DNA of 64,000 nucleotides from Siphonodentalium dalli (Eukaryota > Mollusca > Scaphopoda > Gadilida > Siphonodentaliidae), in assembly GCA_032622095.1 (NCBI GenBank), contig CP136065.1:99209343-99273342 (forward strand), in the 5' to 3' direction. Position 1 is the first letter of the stretch; each line of letters starts with the position of its first letter. A model generated the notes under the pieces. It did no database searches, was not told where the DNA came from, and saw nothing but the letters and a program-made list of their open reading frames with translations. The translations under genes were made by a program, and so were the position numbers. Positions 9,875-21,374 of this stretch are shown in pieces.

Positions 9875-10984
9875 GCTGATTTAACTACGAGGCCCCTCTA
9901 ATTATTTGGTCAACCACAACATATTATTATTATATTTATATGTTTATTTCATTTTTGTTTCAATCACATTTTTTTATTTTTTTTAATCTTCTCTGTCCTG
10001 TAGCATGCATATACTCAGTACCTATATTCAGTGCTAATTAATTAATTGATTAATGCTAATTGATTAATTAATCGATTAATTGTTTTATAAAACATTGTCT
10101 ATTTAACCAATCTTATGTGGTTTCTCATCATGATTTCTAAATCTATTTGTCCTTTTATTAGTTTTTAGTAATGAACAAGGATTATAACATAATCAATCCA
10201 TCCAGTTACGGCCCTTGGTGGACTTTAGATATTAGATATTCAGCTATGAACGTACTCATCCCATTTCATATCGAATTGAGTGGCAACGCTCAGTTTTTTT
10301 CAACTTGGGCTAATTTTCGTGGCAAGATTCTTTGTGTTGCGAATTGGACCAATTGGTAAGTATGTCATGAGGTGATATGGCAGTCGGGATTCATTGGAAT
10401 CTCTTATGTATAGCAGGAACATGTGAGGCCCGCGATAAAGTATTGTGTAACACGTGAGTGACATATACACATGAACAGTGGAAGAGTTATGTCTGTAAAT
10501 ATGTTATTGCCTATTCAGTACTTCGTTTTTTATAGTGCCAAGCACCTTTTCCTACCCAATAAATATAAATGGTAGAATGAGCTTGAAACTACAGATCACA
10601 TATCTAAATATCACTAACTGACATGTCCCATGATCTATACTGGCTGCCAATATGGATTGTGAAATTATGTCGGCGAAGCAGTTCACAACAAAAAGAACTG
10701 AATTGGAAGTAGAACAATCCAACATATCCTCGTGCAAATAGGTTCATATTAGACCTAAATATTCGAATTGGTTCATTAAATCAGCTTATACCCGTTATTC
10801 CGGTGAATGGCGCGGGCCGCAATGAAAACACATGATAAAGAGCTTGAATCTGTTAAGTGGTGTCGATGAAAAAAGGTAAATAATGCCTCTATGTGCTTAT
10901 TTCGTATCGAAATAGTTTAGGTCCATATAGAGCGTATATTGAAGTTAAATAAAAGGTCAGCTGACCACAGTGTCCCCCGAAAAC
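9875..10984. other. AT-rich sequence, no gene seen
   Basis: Contains an (ATTA)n-like tract at 10033-10082 and, at 10807-10850, a block (GGCGCGGGCCGCAATG and onward to TAAAGAGC) that recurs at 47055-47095. Frames at 10171 and 10552 have no recognisable domain. Confidence 0.5.
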
Positions 10985-11755
10985 GTAGCAAGTCATGCCG
11001 CTTTGTTGAAGAAATTTTAAAAAAATGTTGAAAAGGGTTAATAACTCCGTAAAAAAAAATCCGTCATCTATATACATGTTGCACATCTCCAATATGTGGG
11101 TAACAATACTCTGAAGTTTCAAATATCTACAATCAAAACTGTAGGAGGAGTTGATTACGCCACGAAGGTACCCTCATACAGAAGATTATAAAAAATGTTG
11201 AAATTTTCTAAGTCGAAAAGCGTTAATAACTCTGCCAAAAAATATTTTTTCCGTCATCTATATACATGTTGCACATCTTCAATATATGGGAAACAATATT
11301 CTGAAGTTTCAAATCACTGGGATGAAATCTGTAGGAGGAGTTGATTACACCATGAAGGTACTCAAAAGTGTGACGGACGAACGAACGGACGGACGTACGC
11401 ACGACAGGGTACTTGTGAGGTGCGATCTTTTGTTTGCATGACTTGTGGGGTGCACCGGTCAATAGTGGTGTTATAAACTGTTTTACAAACAACTCCGTTA
11501 TTTCGTTAATATTACGTTTTTCTAAATATTTTTTTCTCTAAATACGTATTTCAGAAAAAACACATAATCTGAGAAATATTATATTAACGAAATAACGGAG
11601 ATGTTTGTGGAATAAAACAGTTAGGAAAAAAAATATGTTAATTTCATCGCACCCCACAAGTACGCTCTGGTGAGAGCGGACGGACGGACGGACGGAGCCC
11701 GTTTCTATATATAGTCCCCCAAAAATATTTTTTTGGGGAGACAATAATGCATATA
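10985..11755 (+). mobile_element. Composite pearl-like element(s), third family
   Basis: Two units about 184 bp apart carry GGGTTAATAACTCCG (11033) and GCGTTAATAACTCTG (11217), then CCGTCATCTATATACATGTT and GTAGGAGGAGTTGATTAC. An ACGG-type tract follows at about 11383-11402. After that comes an inverted pair, GTACTTGTGAGGTGCGA near 11409 and its complement near 11646, enclosing a second inverted pair around CTCCGTTATTTCGTTAATAT (about 11490 and 11590). A (GGAC)n tract at 11677-11698 and a CCCC/GGGG hairpin at 11717-11741 close the unit. It probably represents one pearl-like element with another fold-back element inside. Confidence 0.6.
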
Positions 11756-11937
11756 TGAGCTTATTTTGCTCAATTAAATAAGCCCGTTATGTGCTTAATT
11801 TCACTAGAACAGGCTGAATAATCATAGTTTTATGCCGTTGCAACATGTAAGAAATGATTATGTACCAAATAAGCTTTATTGAGTCTTGAATCTTGCATGA
11901 TTAGACAAGAAATGTAAGGTGGCGCAATGTTGTTTAA

Positions 11938-12170
11938 CCCTTTCGATTATATACTAAATGGATGCTCCCACCAAGTTATAAACGTATACATTGGAATAGC
12001 CTATGATTCATTTAGAGCGGTGTTCAGATAATAAAAGCAGATGACAGACAGAAAACAAATAATACAAGAACATAATTATACATATTAATTGGTGGGAAAT
12101 GTTGTTGAACTTATTAACTGAACATTTCTTAAGGGAACTACTCGTCAATTAGTATTTAGTATATGTAAGG
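11938..12170 (+). mobile_element. MITE family M1, copy 2
   Basis: Bounded by TTAA at 11934-11937 and 12171-12174. Starts CCCTTTCGATTATATACTAA and ends AGTATATGTAAGG. It contains CTACTCGTCAATTAG, the inverse of the family's GATGAGTAG box. Confidence 0.7.
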
Positions 12171-12174
12171 TTAA

Positions 12175-12698
12175 ATCAATATTGATGACCATGGCATGTT
12201 TTTCAGAAACTTCATATCCCACAATGGAAGCTAGGTCCTCAAATTTTCCGGTTCATCCAACAGCTAGAGCACTTATTTAGTGCAAGTATTGTTTCATTAT
12301 GCGGGAAAAAGAAACTATTAAGAGACATTTTGAACACTTTCTTCTAATCGATACTTCCTGGTTTTCAAAAGAAAAATTAATTTTCTCCACCAAAGTGAAT
12401 CTATTTCAACTAATACACCAGTGAGTGTACTAGATCAGATTGTTAGTTTTCTGATATTCATGAGGATTTAACTACAGCTTGACTAATTCTGTTTTTAGAA
12501 TGTTTTGTTTGTTCAGAAACATGTCACCAAATTATGAGGTATGAATTATCTCACTTTGAAAACCAACAATAGCTATTGTTCAGAAAAATGTCTAGTTTAC
12601 TTTACATACAAATGGGTAAACTTGAGCCTTTCAGATTTCCAGATGTGGGTAACTGATATTTCTGTGATGTTGGAAATGGTGGTCACATCAGCGCCAAC
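12175..12698. other. No recognised feature
   Basis: AT-rich, many stops in all frames, no repeat of a named family seen. Confidence 0.5.
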
Positions 12699-12702
12699 TT
12701 AA

Positions 12703-12922
12703 CCCGTTCATGACGGGGTCTGCACTGGTGCATCATTAAAGAGCATGTGCATTCTCTTATATGTGCGAGTCTCCCATAGGGACAATGCACTGGCTTACAA
12801 GGTCAATGTATATATTGTTAGGCCAATGTATTATCATATACGCGCGATGCCCTCTTATATATAAGAGAATGCATTGGCACGTGGTATTCGCAATTTTACA
12901 GGAAGCTCCAGTAATGTAACGG
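12703..12922 (+). mobile_element. MITE family M2 (double hairpin), diverged copy
   Basis: Starts after TTAA with CCCGTTCATGACGGG and ends GTAACGG before TTAG. The two internal hairpins built on TGCATTCTCTTATATG and its inverse are present but decayed compared with 40524-40915. Confidence 0.65.
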
Positions 12923-12926
12923 TTAG

Positions 12927-13490
12927 GAGGACCCAGAGTTGCTATGTACCACAGTATTTCATTTCATAAATTAGTCGCCGATCGGAGACTTTATCAAGGT
13001 TGTTTGATACGTCTAGTCTGGAAGCGTCTATTGAAATTGTCAGCAATTTCCTGAATAGATTCAATTAGCTGGGTTTCGCACAAGTGCTTGCGCCCAAAAC
13101 CATGATGTGTCTCATAGAGGGTTATATTGGATTACGGAAAATTCATGAGTTTGCTGCTAAGAATATGCCGTCTTCGTGCATTTTTACAGAATATATACAA
13201 GTAAATTAAATTTGACGATAGTTTATTGAATCGTGAGTGTTTCCCTTCTTGAAAGTTCAACATGCATGAACACATTCCCAGTCGTGCGAGTGCGTGCAAG
13301 CTTCAGTTCAATATTTTAAGTGTGTGCTACAATTGGAGTTATAGCGTGAGCAATGCTTTTTTTTTTTTATAATCTTCCGCCAGTATTAAAATTTTTCCCC
13401 TTTTTTCCATAGTACGCCATGCGGTGTATATGCTAGCTAATCAAAGATGTTAGTGTGATATAAGGTCAGCTTATAATTATAATGGTGGAA
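12927..13490. other. No recognised feature
   Basis: Nothing beyond a T-run at 13352-13361. No exon supported. Confidence 0.5.
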
Positions 13491-13494
13491 TGTT

Positions 13495-14720
13495 CTCTTT
13501 TTTAAAGCATTTTGGAAATATAAGCTCGAATTATGACGCAGCTGTGTGGTAGTGTGGCTGAAGGGTCTCTCCCATCTAAACACGGACTGAAGGGTACACG
13601 TGTTTTGACAATGTGCTGACCGGTACACAGGGTTTGCTATTACTTTAAACATATTTTATTTGTATATCGAATAATACAAAAGGGATTGGGGACAAGTTAC
13701 AAAACTTACTTTGCCCCTCTCCCTGTTTACAATAATATTATTCATACAAAATGTTGAAGGAGAGATTCAAAATCATATATAGGTTAAACATATTTACATT
13801 TACAAATGAGTGGGTTTGGGGTGGGAGGTGCCAAAACCGATTTGTGACTAATTTGCTTTTTGTGGCTATTATGAAATGCGTTTGATTATCCGACTTCGAA
13901 TCGTTTAGTCGCTGTTATATATCGATGGACTATTTTGAAGAGAATTTTGTTTCTTCTATTTGAGATATCGGGAATTCCGAGAAGTAAATCATTGATATGT
14001 GTAATTTTCAGTCCTTCTTGGTATAATTTTTGACACATTTCCATTCGTTCGGTGTGAAATAGGGGACACACCCAGAGGTAGTGGTAAGTATCTTCGCATG
14101 GATTTCCACAATGGCATTGGGGGCTGTCAGAGATATAATTTTGGAACATATCGGAACGTAGGCTGCTGCATTTGTTACGCAATTTGGCATGGGCGACATT
14201 AAGCGTTCTACGACCTGTATAGAAGTATGATGGTGGTTTTACTGTAGGATCTATTAATTCGAGATAAAATTTGAAGTCTGCGATAGATTCGGCATCTGTT
14301 ATTTCTGTGGGTATGTCATTCCACGATTTTAAAGTAGCGGGGAAGAATGATTTTTTTTAAATGCTCGGTGTTACAGAAGTAAGAATAGAATTTTCCCGGT
14401 TTTCTCAAGTTATATCCAGAGACATCAGATGATCTAGGTGTTAGAAGATTTTGTAGGTATTCGGGGTTTGCTATTAGATCCGAAGCAGTTACATCAACCG
14501 TGTTGCTGAAAGTTTGGCGTCCATCGGCAATTTATTTAATTCATTCCAATTTTCATTCGAACGTAAACAATTATTCAAGCAAAAATCGAGGCTGACGCAC
14601 AAACAACTAAGCAACGTCATTGCGAATGAGATTTCCAAACCATTTACCCTTCAGCACATTTTCCAATCCTGTGTACCCTTCAGCACTATTTTCGGTGAGA
14701 GACCCCTTCATCGATAATAT
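13495..14720. repeat. Inverted repeat flanking the LINE fragment
   Basis: Left copy about 13540-13625, right copy about 14640-14715. Read from the left copy's minus strand, both give GTCAGCACATT- or TTCAGCACATT-like text, then GTGTACCCTTCAG and GAGAGACCC. The LINE at 13640-14515 lies between them, so it may have landed inside an older inverted-repeat element. Confidence 0.5.
13640..14515 (-). pseudogene. LINE ORF2 C-terminal fragment with 3' UTR
   Basis: On the minus strand, codons from about 14512 down give a LINE tail containing NLRKPGKFYSYFC. After a one-base excess in the A run (T run at 14351-14358) the frame continues with SFFPATLKSWNDIP, YFYTGRRTLNVAHAKLR, and the zinc-knuckle-like CHCGNPCEDTYHYLWVCPLF, ending at 13886. 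This C-terminal cysteine/histidine block is common in Jockey/CR1-type LINEs. The 3' UTR runs to about 13640 and has AATAAA near its end. The reverse transcriptase itself is absent, consistent with ordinary 5' truncation at insertion. It differs from the LINE at 1-1298. Confidence 0.8.
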
Positions 14721-16552
14721 GGCATTGGCTACAACTATCATAAAGTAAAAGGTTTGCCTCACCTCATAATGTACTTCTTCTCGGGAGTTACTCCTGTATC
14801 ATGATAATTCGATTGCGAACGGGTGAAAAGGCGACCGGATGTCCAGACACAACGATTATTGTGGCCCATAGAATGCTTCTTTAACGGCACTCAGCTCTCC
14901 ATTAAATGGCGTCCTCCGCTCATTTACTGCGTAATAGGCAATCAGTGTTCACAATTACGTCCATATCGGGACCACCAATTGACAGACTGCCTCGCAAAAT
15001 GACATTGTTTAGTCTGGTATCTGCTACAGTGTCATCTCACGAGTTAATTTTGACCCTTCATAACACCGACTTCTGAACGTAATTTGGAAACAAGTCATAT
15101 TATCTGTTCACTCGTGTGTTCCTTACCTATGATGTGATCTAGGATATTATGTTGAAACATTTGCAAATCATGAATGAAGCAAAAGTAAAACTATTTCTCA
15201 ACAGCCTGTGAAATTAGTTTCACTGACGGTAATATTATCCATGATTGCTCGAGTATCATCCAGATACAGAGGTGAGGACAGTTGACACGACATAGCAACC
15301 GAAATGACGACACAATTAAATCAAACACGAGTATATCCTTGTATTATTGGACCACGTTATAATGAACGTCTTTCGAATAACGAACTGCTGCTGATAAGAA
15401 TTACGAATAAGCAACTATTGTACGTCACTAGAATTTCCGTTCTTTTTTTATCAGTTGTCGTTTTGCCATATCCGTAGTTACGATTACGGTTTCGAGAAGC
15501 CAAGCATAGGCACGCGAGCTTTGCATGCAACCATATATCATATCACCGATTATGACCTGATAACAACATAGGTAAGTACAAAATAATCACGACACACAGA
15601 ACCATATCAATTTACTGAGAGTGGCAAGAAGTTTTAAATGGCAACATTTTCTCGAAGTCGTCAATTCTGCGAAAAGGATTTTGGACCGTCGGAAAAAATT
15701 ACGACTACAATTATTATTGTAGTAGTTAATTGTGTGCAATGCGTCTAGTGTGGTGATAGTGCTTCAATTTGGTTCCGTATAGTGCTACAGTTCTTTAAAC
15801 ATATTCCGTGAGCAGATTTACCCCTTTCACATATCACGGTAAAGTCCGGGGCAAATTTTCCTCTTCGTTGACATCTGACTTCCGATCACGGTGACTTATA
15901 TCAATCCCAATCGCATTTACGGGATAAATATCCACTAGTGTGTCAATTATGCCCTATATGTGCTTCGTCGAATCGACCGGCAATCGTGTACGCTCTGCTA
16001 GTTCGTTCGATATCGTTCAAAAGTAACGGAATTCGCAGTTTCACACGCGTATTAATGGATACTAAACCACACAAGAATTACATATGTGTTTCCACCCCAT
16101 TTAGTGCAGGAGAACATCATGTATATGTTAATATCGTTGGTTCGTGCACGGGAGAATGATCCGTGCGACCAATATCGGGCTGAAAATGATTGGGAATGGA
16201 TATAGACTTACGAACATAATCCCCGTATATTCCTCCTGATCAATTGCAACGCACCATCTAATCATCGAGATCTGATTCAAAGGCGGAGTATCTTTGACGC
16301 TCTGTGATCGCAGTAAACTGTAACATAGGCACGCGATCTGATATACAATATGATTACGATAGACCAAGTCAATGACATCAGTCGTGATCGTACCGCATAA
16401 TCATACAACTCTTCTCTGCATCTACAAGTCTTCTCTCGGTGCTCAAAAAAATAATTTTTTTACTTTCGAGAACCGCATTCACGAGTTTTAATAATTAATT
16501 CATATGTCTGTTGTTGATATATTTATGTTGCGTTTGAGCAGTGTCGTGAACT
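14721..16552. other. No recognised feature, 1.8 kb
   Basis: Frames at 15938-16159 (+) and 16128-16367 (-) overlap on opposite strands and show no domain. No repeat family seen elsewhere in the window is present. Confidence 0.5.
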
Positions 16553-16554
16553 TA

Positions 16555-17436
16555 GGGGAGACCCGGGCAAAGCGGATCACGTAAGGGTTTCTTGTACAAA
16601 ATGCAACCGGCAATCAGAATTATTAGCACTGTCAGTTTCTAATCATGATAGCATTACATTTTACATATGATGCATTAAGATACATCTATTGGTTTGGTTG
16701 CTATGGTGATTTTGAATTTTGATCCGCTTTGCCCGACCGTTGGGCAAATCGGATCACCACATCGGGCAACGCGGATCAGCAAACGAATCCTTCTGAAAAT
16801 GCAATAATATTCAACTATTCATATGCTTTTAAGTTTTATTTATTACAATAATACATATTTATCGCAAATAATTAATATCGCGTGTTTTCAATCGCTCAAG
16901 TTTTCCAATTATGGTCATGCTCCGACAAGGCACGAGTTTTGTCGACACATCGGACTAAAATTGTCCAAATTTACTTAATCTACGCATGTGTACCGGAAGT
17001 TAGTCATGTTATGAATGTTCCGCTTTGCCCGATCCGCTTTGCCCAGATCACATCTTGTTATAGTCCGGCGTATTACGCGCGTGTCCTATCAAATATAGCA
17101 AATTGACATTTTGTCTTATTCCACATACATATTGCCTAAGACACCGACAACATTTATTCGGGTAGATGGGTATGTGACCATCGACCTGCGCAATAGATAT
17201 GCGCAAGCGCACAATAATTACAAATTTGGTAAAATCGTAAAATGTCGACGAAAATGTTCTCCTGGGCTACAAAATTTGAGTATACCTAGTTCTCTGTGGA
17301 AATGTATAAAAACTAACCAAACATAAAACGATCTTATTCTAAAATACGGATAGAATCGGAATAACTTGCTATATAGTATTGAAATAATAAAGGTGATCGG
17401 CTTTGCCCGGGCGATCCGCTTTGCCCGGGTCTCCCC
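16555..17436. mobile_element. TA-flanked non-autonomous DNA transposon with internal iterons
   Basis: The ends are perfect inverted repeats: GGGGAGACCCGGGCAAAGCG at the left and its complement at the right, each extending into GATC and flanked by TA (16553-16554, 17437-17438), consistent with a TA target duplication. GATCCGCTTTGCCCG, or close variants, recurs in both orientations near 16567, 16722, 16740, 16763, 17018, 17033, 17397 and 17412. The 74- and 71-codon frames inside have no transposase motif, so it depends on a source elsewhere. Superfamily uncertain; Tc1/mariner-like by target site. Confidence 0.8.
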
Positions 17437-17438
17437 TA

Positions 17439-18440
17439 CATATCAATTAGAATGTTACAACTATCTTTAAGTGTCAAACAGATAACTTGCCTTGGTTATA
17501 TCGCTCATCTATAGTGTTGTTATTATTATTATTCGGGAACCGCGCTCGGGAGTATGTATATGTTTTAACAATTAAGTTATGTGCATCTGCATGGTTATGG
17601 CTTTATTCAGGTGACAACTTTAAACAACAATCTTATATCATAGCGATTGATTTCAATACCACCGGAGATGGCAGGAAGAAAGCCTGGCGGGGCTATGTTA
17701 TCAGTATACAACATACATGTATCTATTGTCGATAATATGTTTGCTATACGTGTGTGTATATTGTTAATAAAGTTATCCTATCATATCCTGTCCGATCTTG
17801 GTACCATACCAATTAGAATGGTTCAAAAACGGTTTAAACTTCATAATATGCATGGGTAATACAGCTCTTCTATTGTAGGTGTTGCCTCTCGCGAGAGGAG
17901 GTACATCTAAGTGGCTAGAACTCGTCCTCCAATCCCATCATCATGTTCCTTTTGGTAAATAAATATGTTTAAACAGGTGTTGCTGCAACACAAATATAAC
18001 ATTTGTTCAGTATTTGCAGATATTCGATATGACGTACATGTATCGATCTCCAGTTAAAACCTCCAAATTTCAACAGAACACTCTCAATTTACTCACCCCA
18101 ACGTAGTGATGTCATACAAGTTTCCCTCGAACTTTATGTAAATATATTTATTTGCATCCATATGAAATGCATGGCATTGAGGCACACGTTACAAAACTTA
18201 TCTTGGCCTCGTTCCAGACAATAATATAAAGAACATAATATTTTCATAAATATAATGTATATGTAATGTATGATTAACATGTATGGAAAGTTGTATATAA
18301 TGATATCAAATATGTATTGTCGTATAATATATGGCTTCTTGACACTTGAGCAAAATCCTGCAGGTGTAATAAGTATAGTGGCTTCAGTCATAATTCTGTT
18401 CTAGCATATAAACCAAACATGATGTAGGTCTGCTTCATTT
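17439..18440. other. No recognised feature
   Basis: Contains a short (TTA)n run near 17520. Frames here are short and overlap on both strands. Confidence 0.5.
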
Positions 18441-18812
18441 AGGGTGAAGGAGATCACTCGATCTTTTCGACCATCCTGGGCGCTTCGCGCCCTACTACAA
18501 CTTCTGCTCTGTCTGCTTCATATGTTTAGCGATAACTATTAAAAAAAAAAATTAAATGACAGAAGAAACGGACAGATTGAACGATGAGCACAACTTATGG
18601 AAAGAAGAACTACGGCGTAAAGATCAACAACAACAACACCCTAGACAAAGAACATATCCTCCATCTTCTGGAGAAAAACAACAAGCTAAGAGAAGAAAAA
18701 AGAAGAAATGAAAATATTTGTAAAAATAGTTTCTTTTTTTAAATGTTTTAAATTAAAAGCTGAACATGAGGGGTTAGGGAAAGGGCCACTCGGCCTTTTC
18801 GAAGATCCCGAG
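18441..18812 (+). repeat. Paired direct repeats flanking a small basic ORF
   Basis: GATCACTCGATCTTTTCGA (18451) and GGCCACTCGGCCTTTTCGA (18783) lie in related ~37-bp blocks 330 bp apart, with GGGCGCTTCGCGCCC following the first. A small ORF lies between. No known element was recognised. Confidence 0.4.
18556..18711 (+). CDS. Small hypothetical ORF, 51 residues, basic C-terminus
   Basis: ATG 18556 to TGA 18709-18711, directly preceded in frame by TAA. The predicted peptide has an acidic, possibly helical first half (LNDEHNLWKEELRRKD), a glutamine run and a lysine/arginine-rich end (KRRKKKK) resembling a nuclear-localisation signal. No homology recognised. It may be chance in A-rich sequence, or the tail of a degraded mobile-element protein, given the flanking direct repeats. 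Confidence 0.2.
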   Translation: MTEETDRLNDEHNLWKEELRRKDQQQQHPRQRTYPPSSGEKQQAKRRKKKK

Positions 18813-18994
18813 GTTAGCCCCCAAACCACAAAGAGAAAAAAAAGCGATAACAAATAATTTCAACCAAAAGCTCTGCGAGAGCTATGCTACCAACAAACGT
18901 GTGCTGATTCCCAAAGAGAATTAGGAGCAGATAATTGGTGACCTGCTGGAACCGAGTACTTCTTCCAAAATAGACTTCGCATCAGTATTATCTG

Positions 18995-19496
18995 TTAACG
19001 GCACGTGCGGCCTTAATTGTCGAAAATATTCATATTTGTTCCAAACACTGTAAAGAGAAAAACAGTAAAACGCATACAGTTCCGTTCATATATACCATGA
19101 CCATCGCGTAAACAGCATGTTATCATAAAGACCTACTATATTTTACCTAAGCAAGAGCCTGATTGTGTTACAGAAGACAGCACAATGTTCCTGGCTAATC
19201 ACACACAAATGGCATAAACGCTCTTTATTAGTTCCATATCAGGTATTCACCAACAAAGAACGCTCTTTATGTTTACCATCATAATATAAACAAACACCAG
19301 AAAAGTAACATTTTACGCCTTTGTTTACTTAACAATGGTCAAACATATGACCATAACATACTGTTTATGCGATATTTCTTATTTGTATACGGACAAAGTC
19401 TATCTACATTTGTATGTTCTTTCTGTTTGTGGCGGTTTTTGACGGGTGGAGATATTTTCACAGGATACCCACCGCCAAGGCCAACCGTGTCTTTAA
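18995..19496 (-). mobile_element. MITE family A, copy 2 (reversed)
   Basis: Reverse orientation of 3235-3736. TTAACGGCACGTGCGGCCTT at the low end, CCAAGGCCAACCGTGTCTTTAA at the high end in two halves; both flanked by TTAA. Two inverted copies of ATAAAGAGCGTT lie at about 19217 and 19260. Confidence 0.8.
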
Positions 19497-19656
19497 AGAA
19501 GTATGAACTGTTCATGTGTGGTGATGTACAAATGCTGATTCGTCGACGGGAAGCCGACGAAGACTCTCTGTACTTTGTTTCTATAGAGGACACACACAAG
19601 TTGTTATTGTCAATTATCAAAATCAGTTAATATGTCTAATGAAACACTCCTAATTT

Positions 19657-19723
19657 CAGTTATTATGTGAATCAGGTATTACACATAATAACTGAAAAGT
19701 TCAGTTATTATACATAATAACTG
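19657..19723. repeat. Two adjacent short palindromes
   Basis: CAGTTATTATGTG is repeated inverted at 19682-19694, and CAGTTATTATACATAATAAC is itself nearly palindromic at 19702-19721. All four arms share CAGTTATTAT. Confidence 0.6.
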
Positions 19724-19747
19724 ATAATACATATTAACTGTAACATA

Positions 19748-19960
19748 CAGTAAAGTCCAAAGTAATTGACCACTTAACCACAGTAGAATTATAGGTAATT
19801 TTTCAGGATTTAGTCGGAAATATGGCTTGTTGCCATTCATCGGAAAGCTCTCGGCGAGAGCTTTCCGATGAATGGCAACAAGCCATATTTCCGACTAAAT
19901 CCTGAAAAATTACCCATAATTCTGCTGTGGTTAAGTGGTCAATTACTTTGTGCATTACTG
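19748..19960. mobile_element. Tc1/mariner-like MITE, near-perfect hairpin
   Basis: Flanked by TA at 19746-19747 and 19961-19962; the ends read CAGTAA and its complement, as in Tc1-type termini. The two ~105-bp arms are almost exactly complementary around a 3-base loop (GGC within CTCTCGGCGAGAG). Only a few mismatches were seen, at the outer ends and near 19793/19914. If transcribed it would give a long dsRNA stem. Confidence 0.8.
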
Positions 19961-19962
19961 TA

Positions 19963-21365
19963 TATATGATGATAGGTTGGGTCCATTACTGCGTGTCTGG
20001 GAGGAGATTTATGCTATCGTTTGTGTTACTTTACTATCGTCAATTGTATAGCAGCCTAGTCGCCGAGGTCAAAGCGGTTAGTTGAAGCTATGTATGTTTG
20101 AACAAAATGGAATAACTTTCTATTTAAATTGTCATTTAGCGAGATGTCACAAAAAAGTGCTTTTCGTCAGTGCTATTTGACATACCTAACGAACTTCGAT
20201 CTGAAAGCTCAGTATGATTGCATTCCGTCCACACCTCTAAGGGGTCGCAATTTAAGTACGATAACAATGTACATATAACACCAAAGACACCTAAGGCAAA
20301 GTTACCCACACGCGGGGTTGATAAAATTCATTCAGTTCAGAGATGTTGCTCACTTGCATGTGGTAATTTTGCTTTCAAGCACACATGACTATAGCCAACA
20401 CCACGTGCGACCAGTTCTGTGCCATTTAGCTGCAACATCCGCAAGTATTGTGTTTACTCATCTGCAAAACAAACAACACATAGCGCCAGATTAGTATGTT
20501 GGTCTCGTGGTCATAGCAACGGGCGCTGCGGAAATGGTGACACCAGATAATGAATAATTCACATGTTCAAACCGCGTAAAATGACATTAGGCGACAAACA
20601 GGTCGTCCAGTAAACTAAAACAGTATATATATCTCGTTCACATGGCGGATCGATAAGAGTCGGATGAAGTATGCCGTATTAATAATAGCTCCATTCATTG
20701 GTATGTGGACCGCGCTGTCTACGGAGAATAAAAGGCGATATCGAAAAACGGAATCGGAACCATATTGGATGGAGTAGTAAAGCCCGGATAAATGATTTAT
20801 GATCGCGATCTATGGTCAAGAGATAAGGCAGGCCAACTGTAGTTTGTGTATCAGACGATATCTATTCCAGCCATGATCAAATTATGTGCATTACTTGACA
20901 CATTTCGTCAGCTGTTGGCCATCGATTATGATTGTGCATACGAAGTGATGATAATTCCTTCGTGTTTCTTGCGTAGATTACCAGGCGGCATATTACGGGT
21001 TCCAATCAGGCAGCGCGTTATCTTATGTTAAGACAATGTGATTTGTCATACAAATGTCGACATTGAGGAACATTTCAACGTCCAAATTAGGCACACATAA
21101 TTGTGATGAATGGAAATCCAAACACACTACTGAATTCGCCGGCATAAAGTTGAAGATTAGATAGGTTTCGGTAACTGACTGTTGGCATGCAGTTACGATT
21201 ACAGTTAGGTCACTACATGTACGTCAACAAGTCATGCGCATATTCTAACTAACCATGAAGCCCTAACCACCATAAGTGATAAGGTTTTAATTACTTCGGT
21301 TTGTATAAACAAATTTCTTTCAACTCAGTCAACTAGGTTTGTTGTATCATACAGCCATCATCTGC
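19963..21365. other. No recognised feature
   Basis: No exon or repeat family supported. The 61-codon frame at 20846-21031 has no recognised domain. Confidence 0.5.
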
Positions 21366-21374
21366 ACTGTAAAA

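Noticed and set aside
12703-12922. M2 hairpins as bacterial-type terminators or tRNAs
   Set aside because: No U-tract logic applies here; the hairpins are shared only among TTAA-flanked MITE copies and lack tRNA boxes.
19339-19620. Frames of 87-93 codons on both strands
   Set aside because: They run through the end of a family A MITE; the same peptide pieces recur at other copies (30287, 30472).
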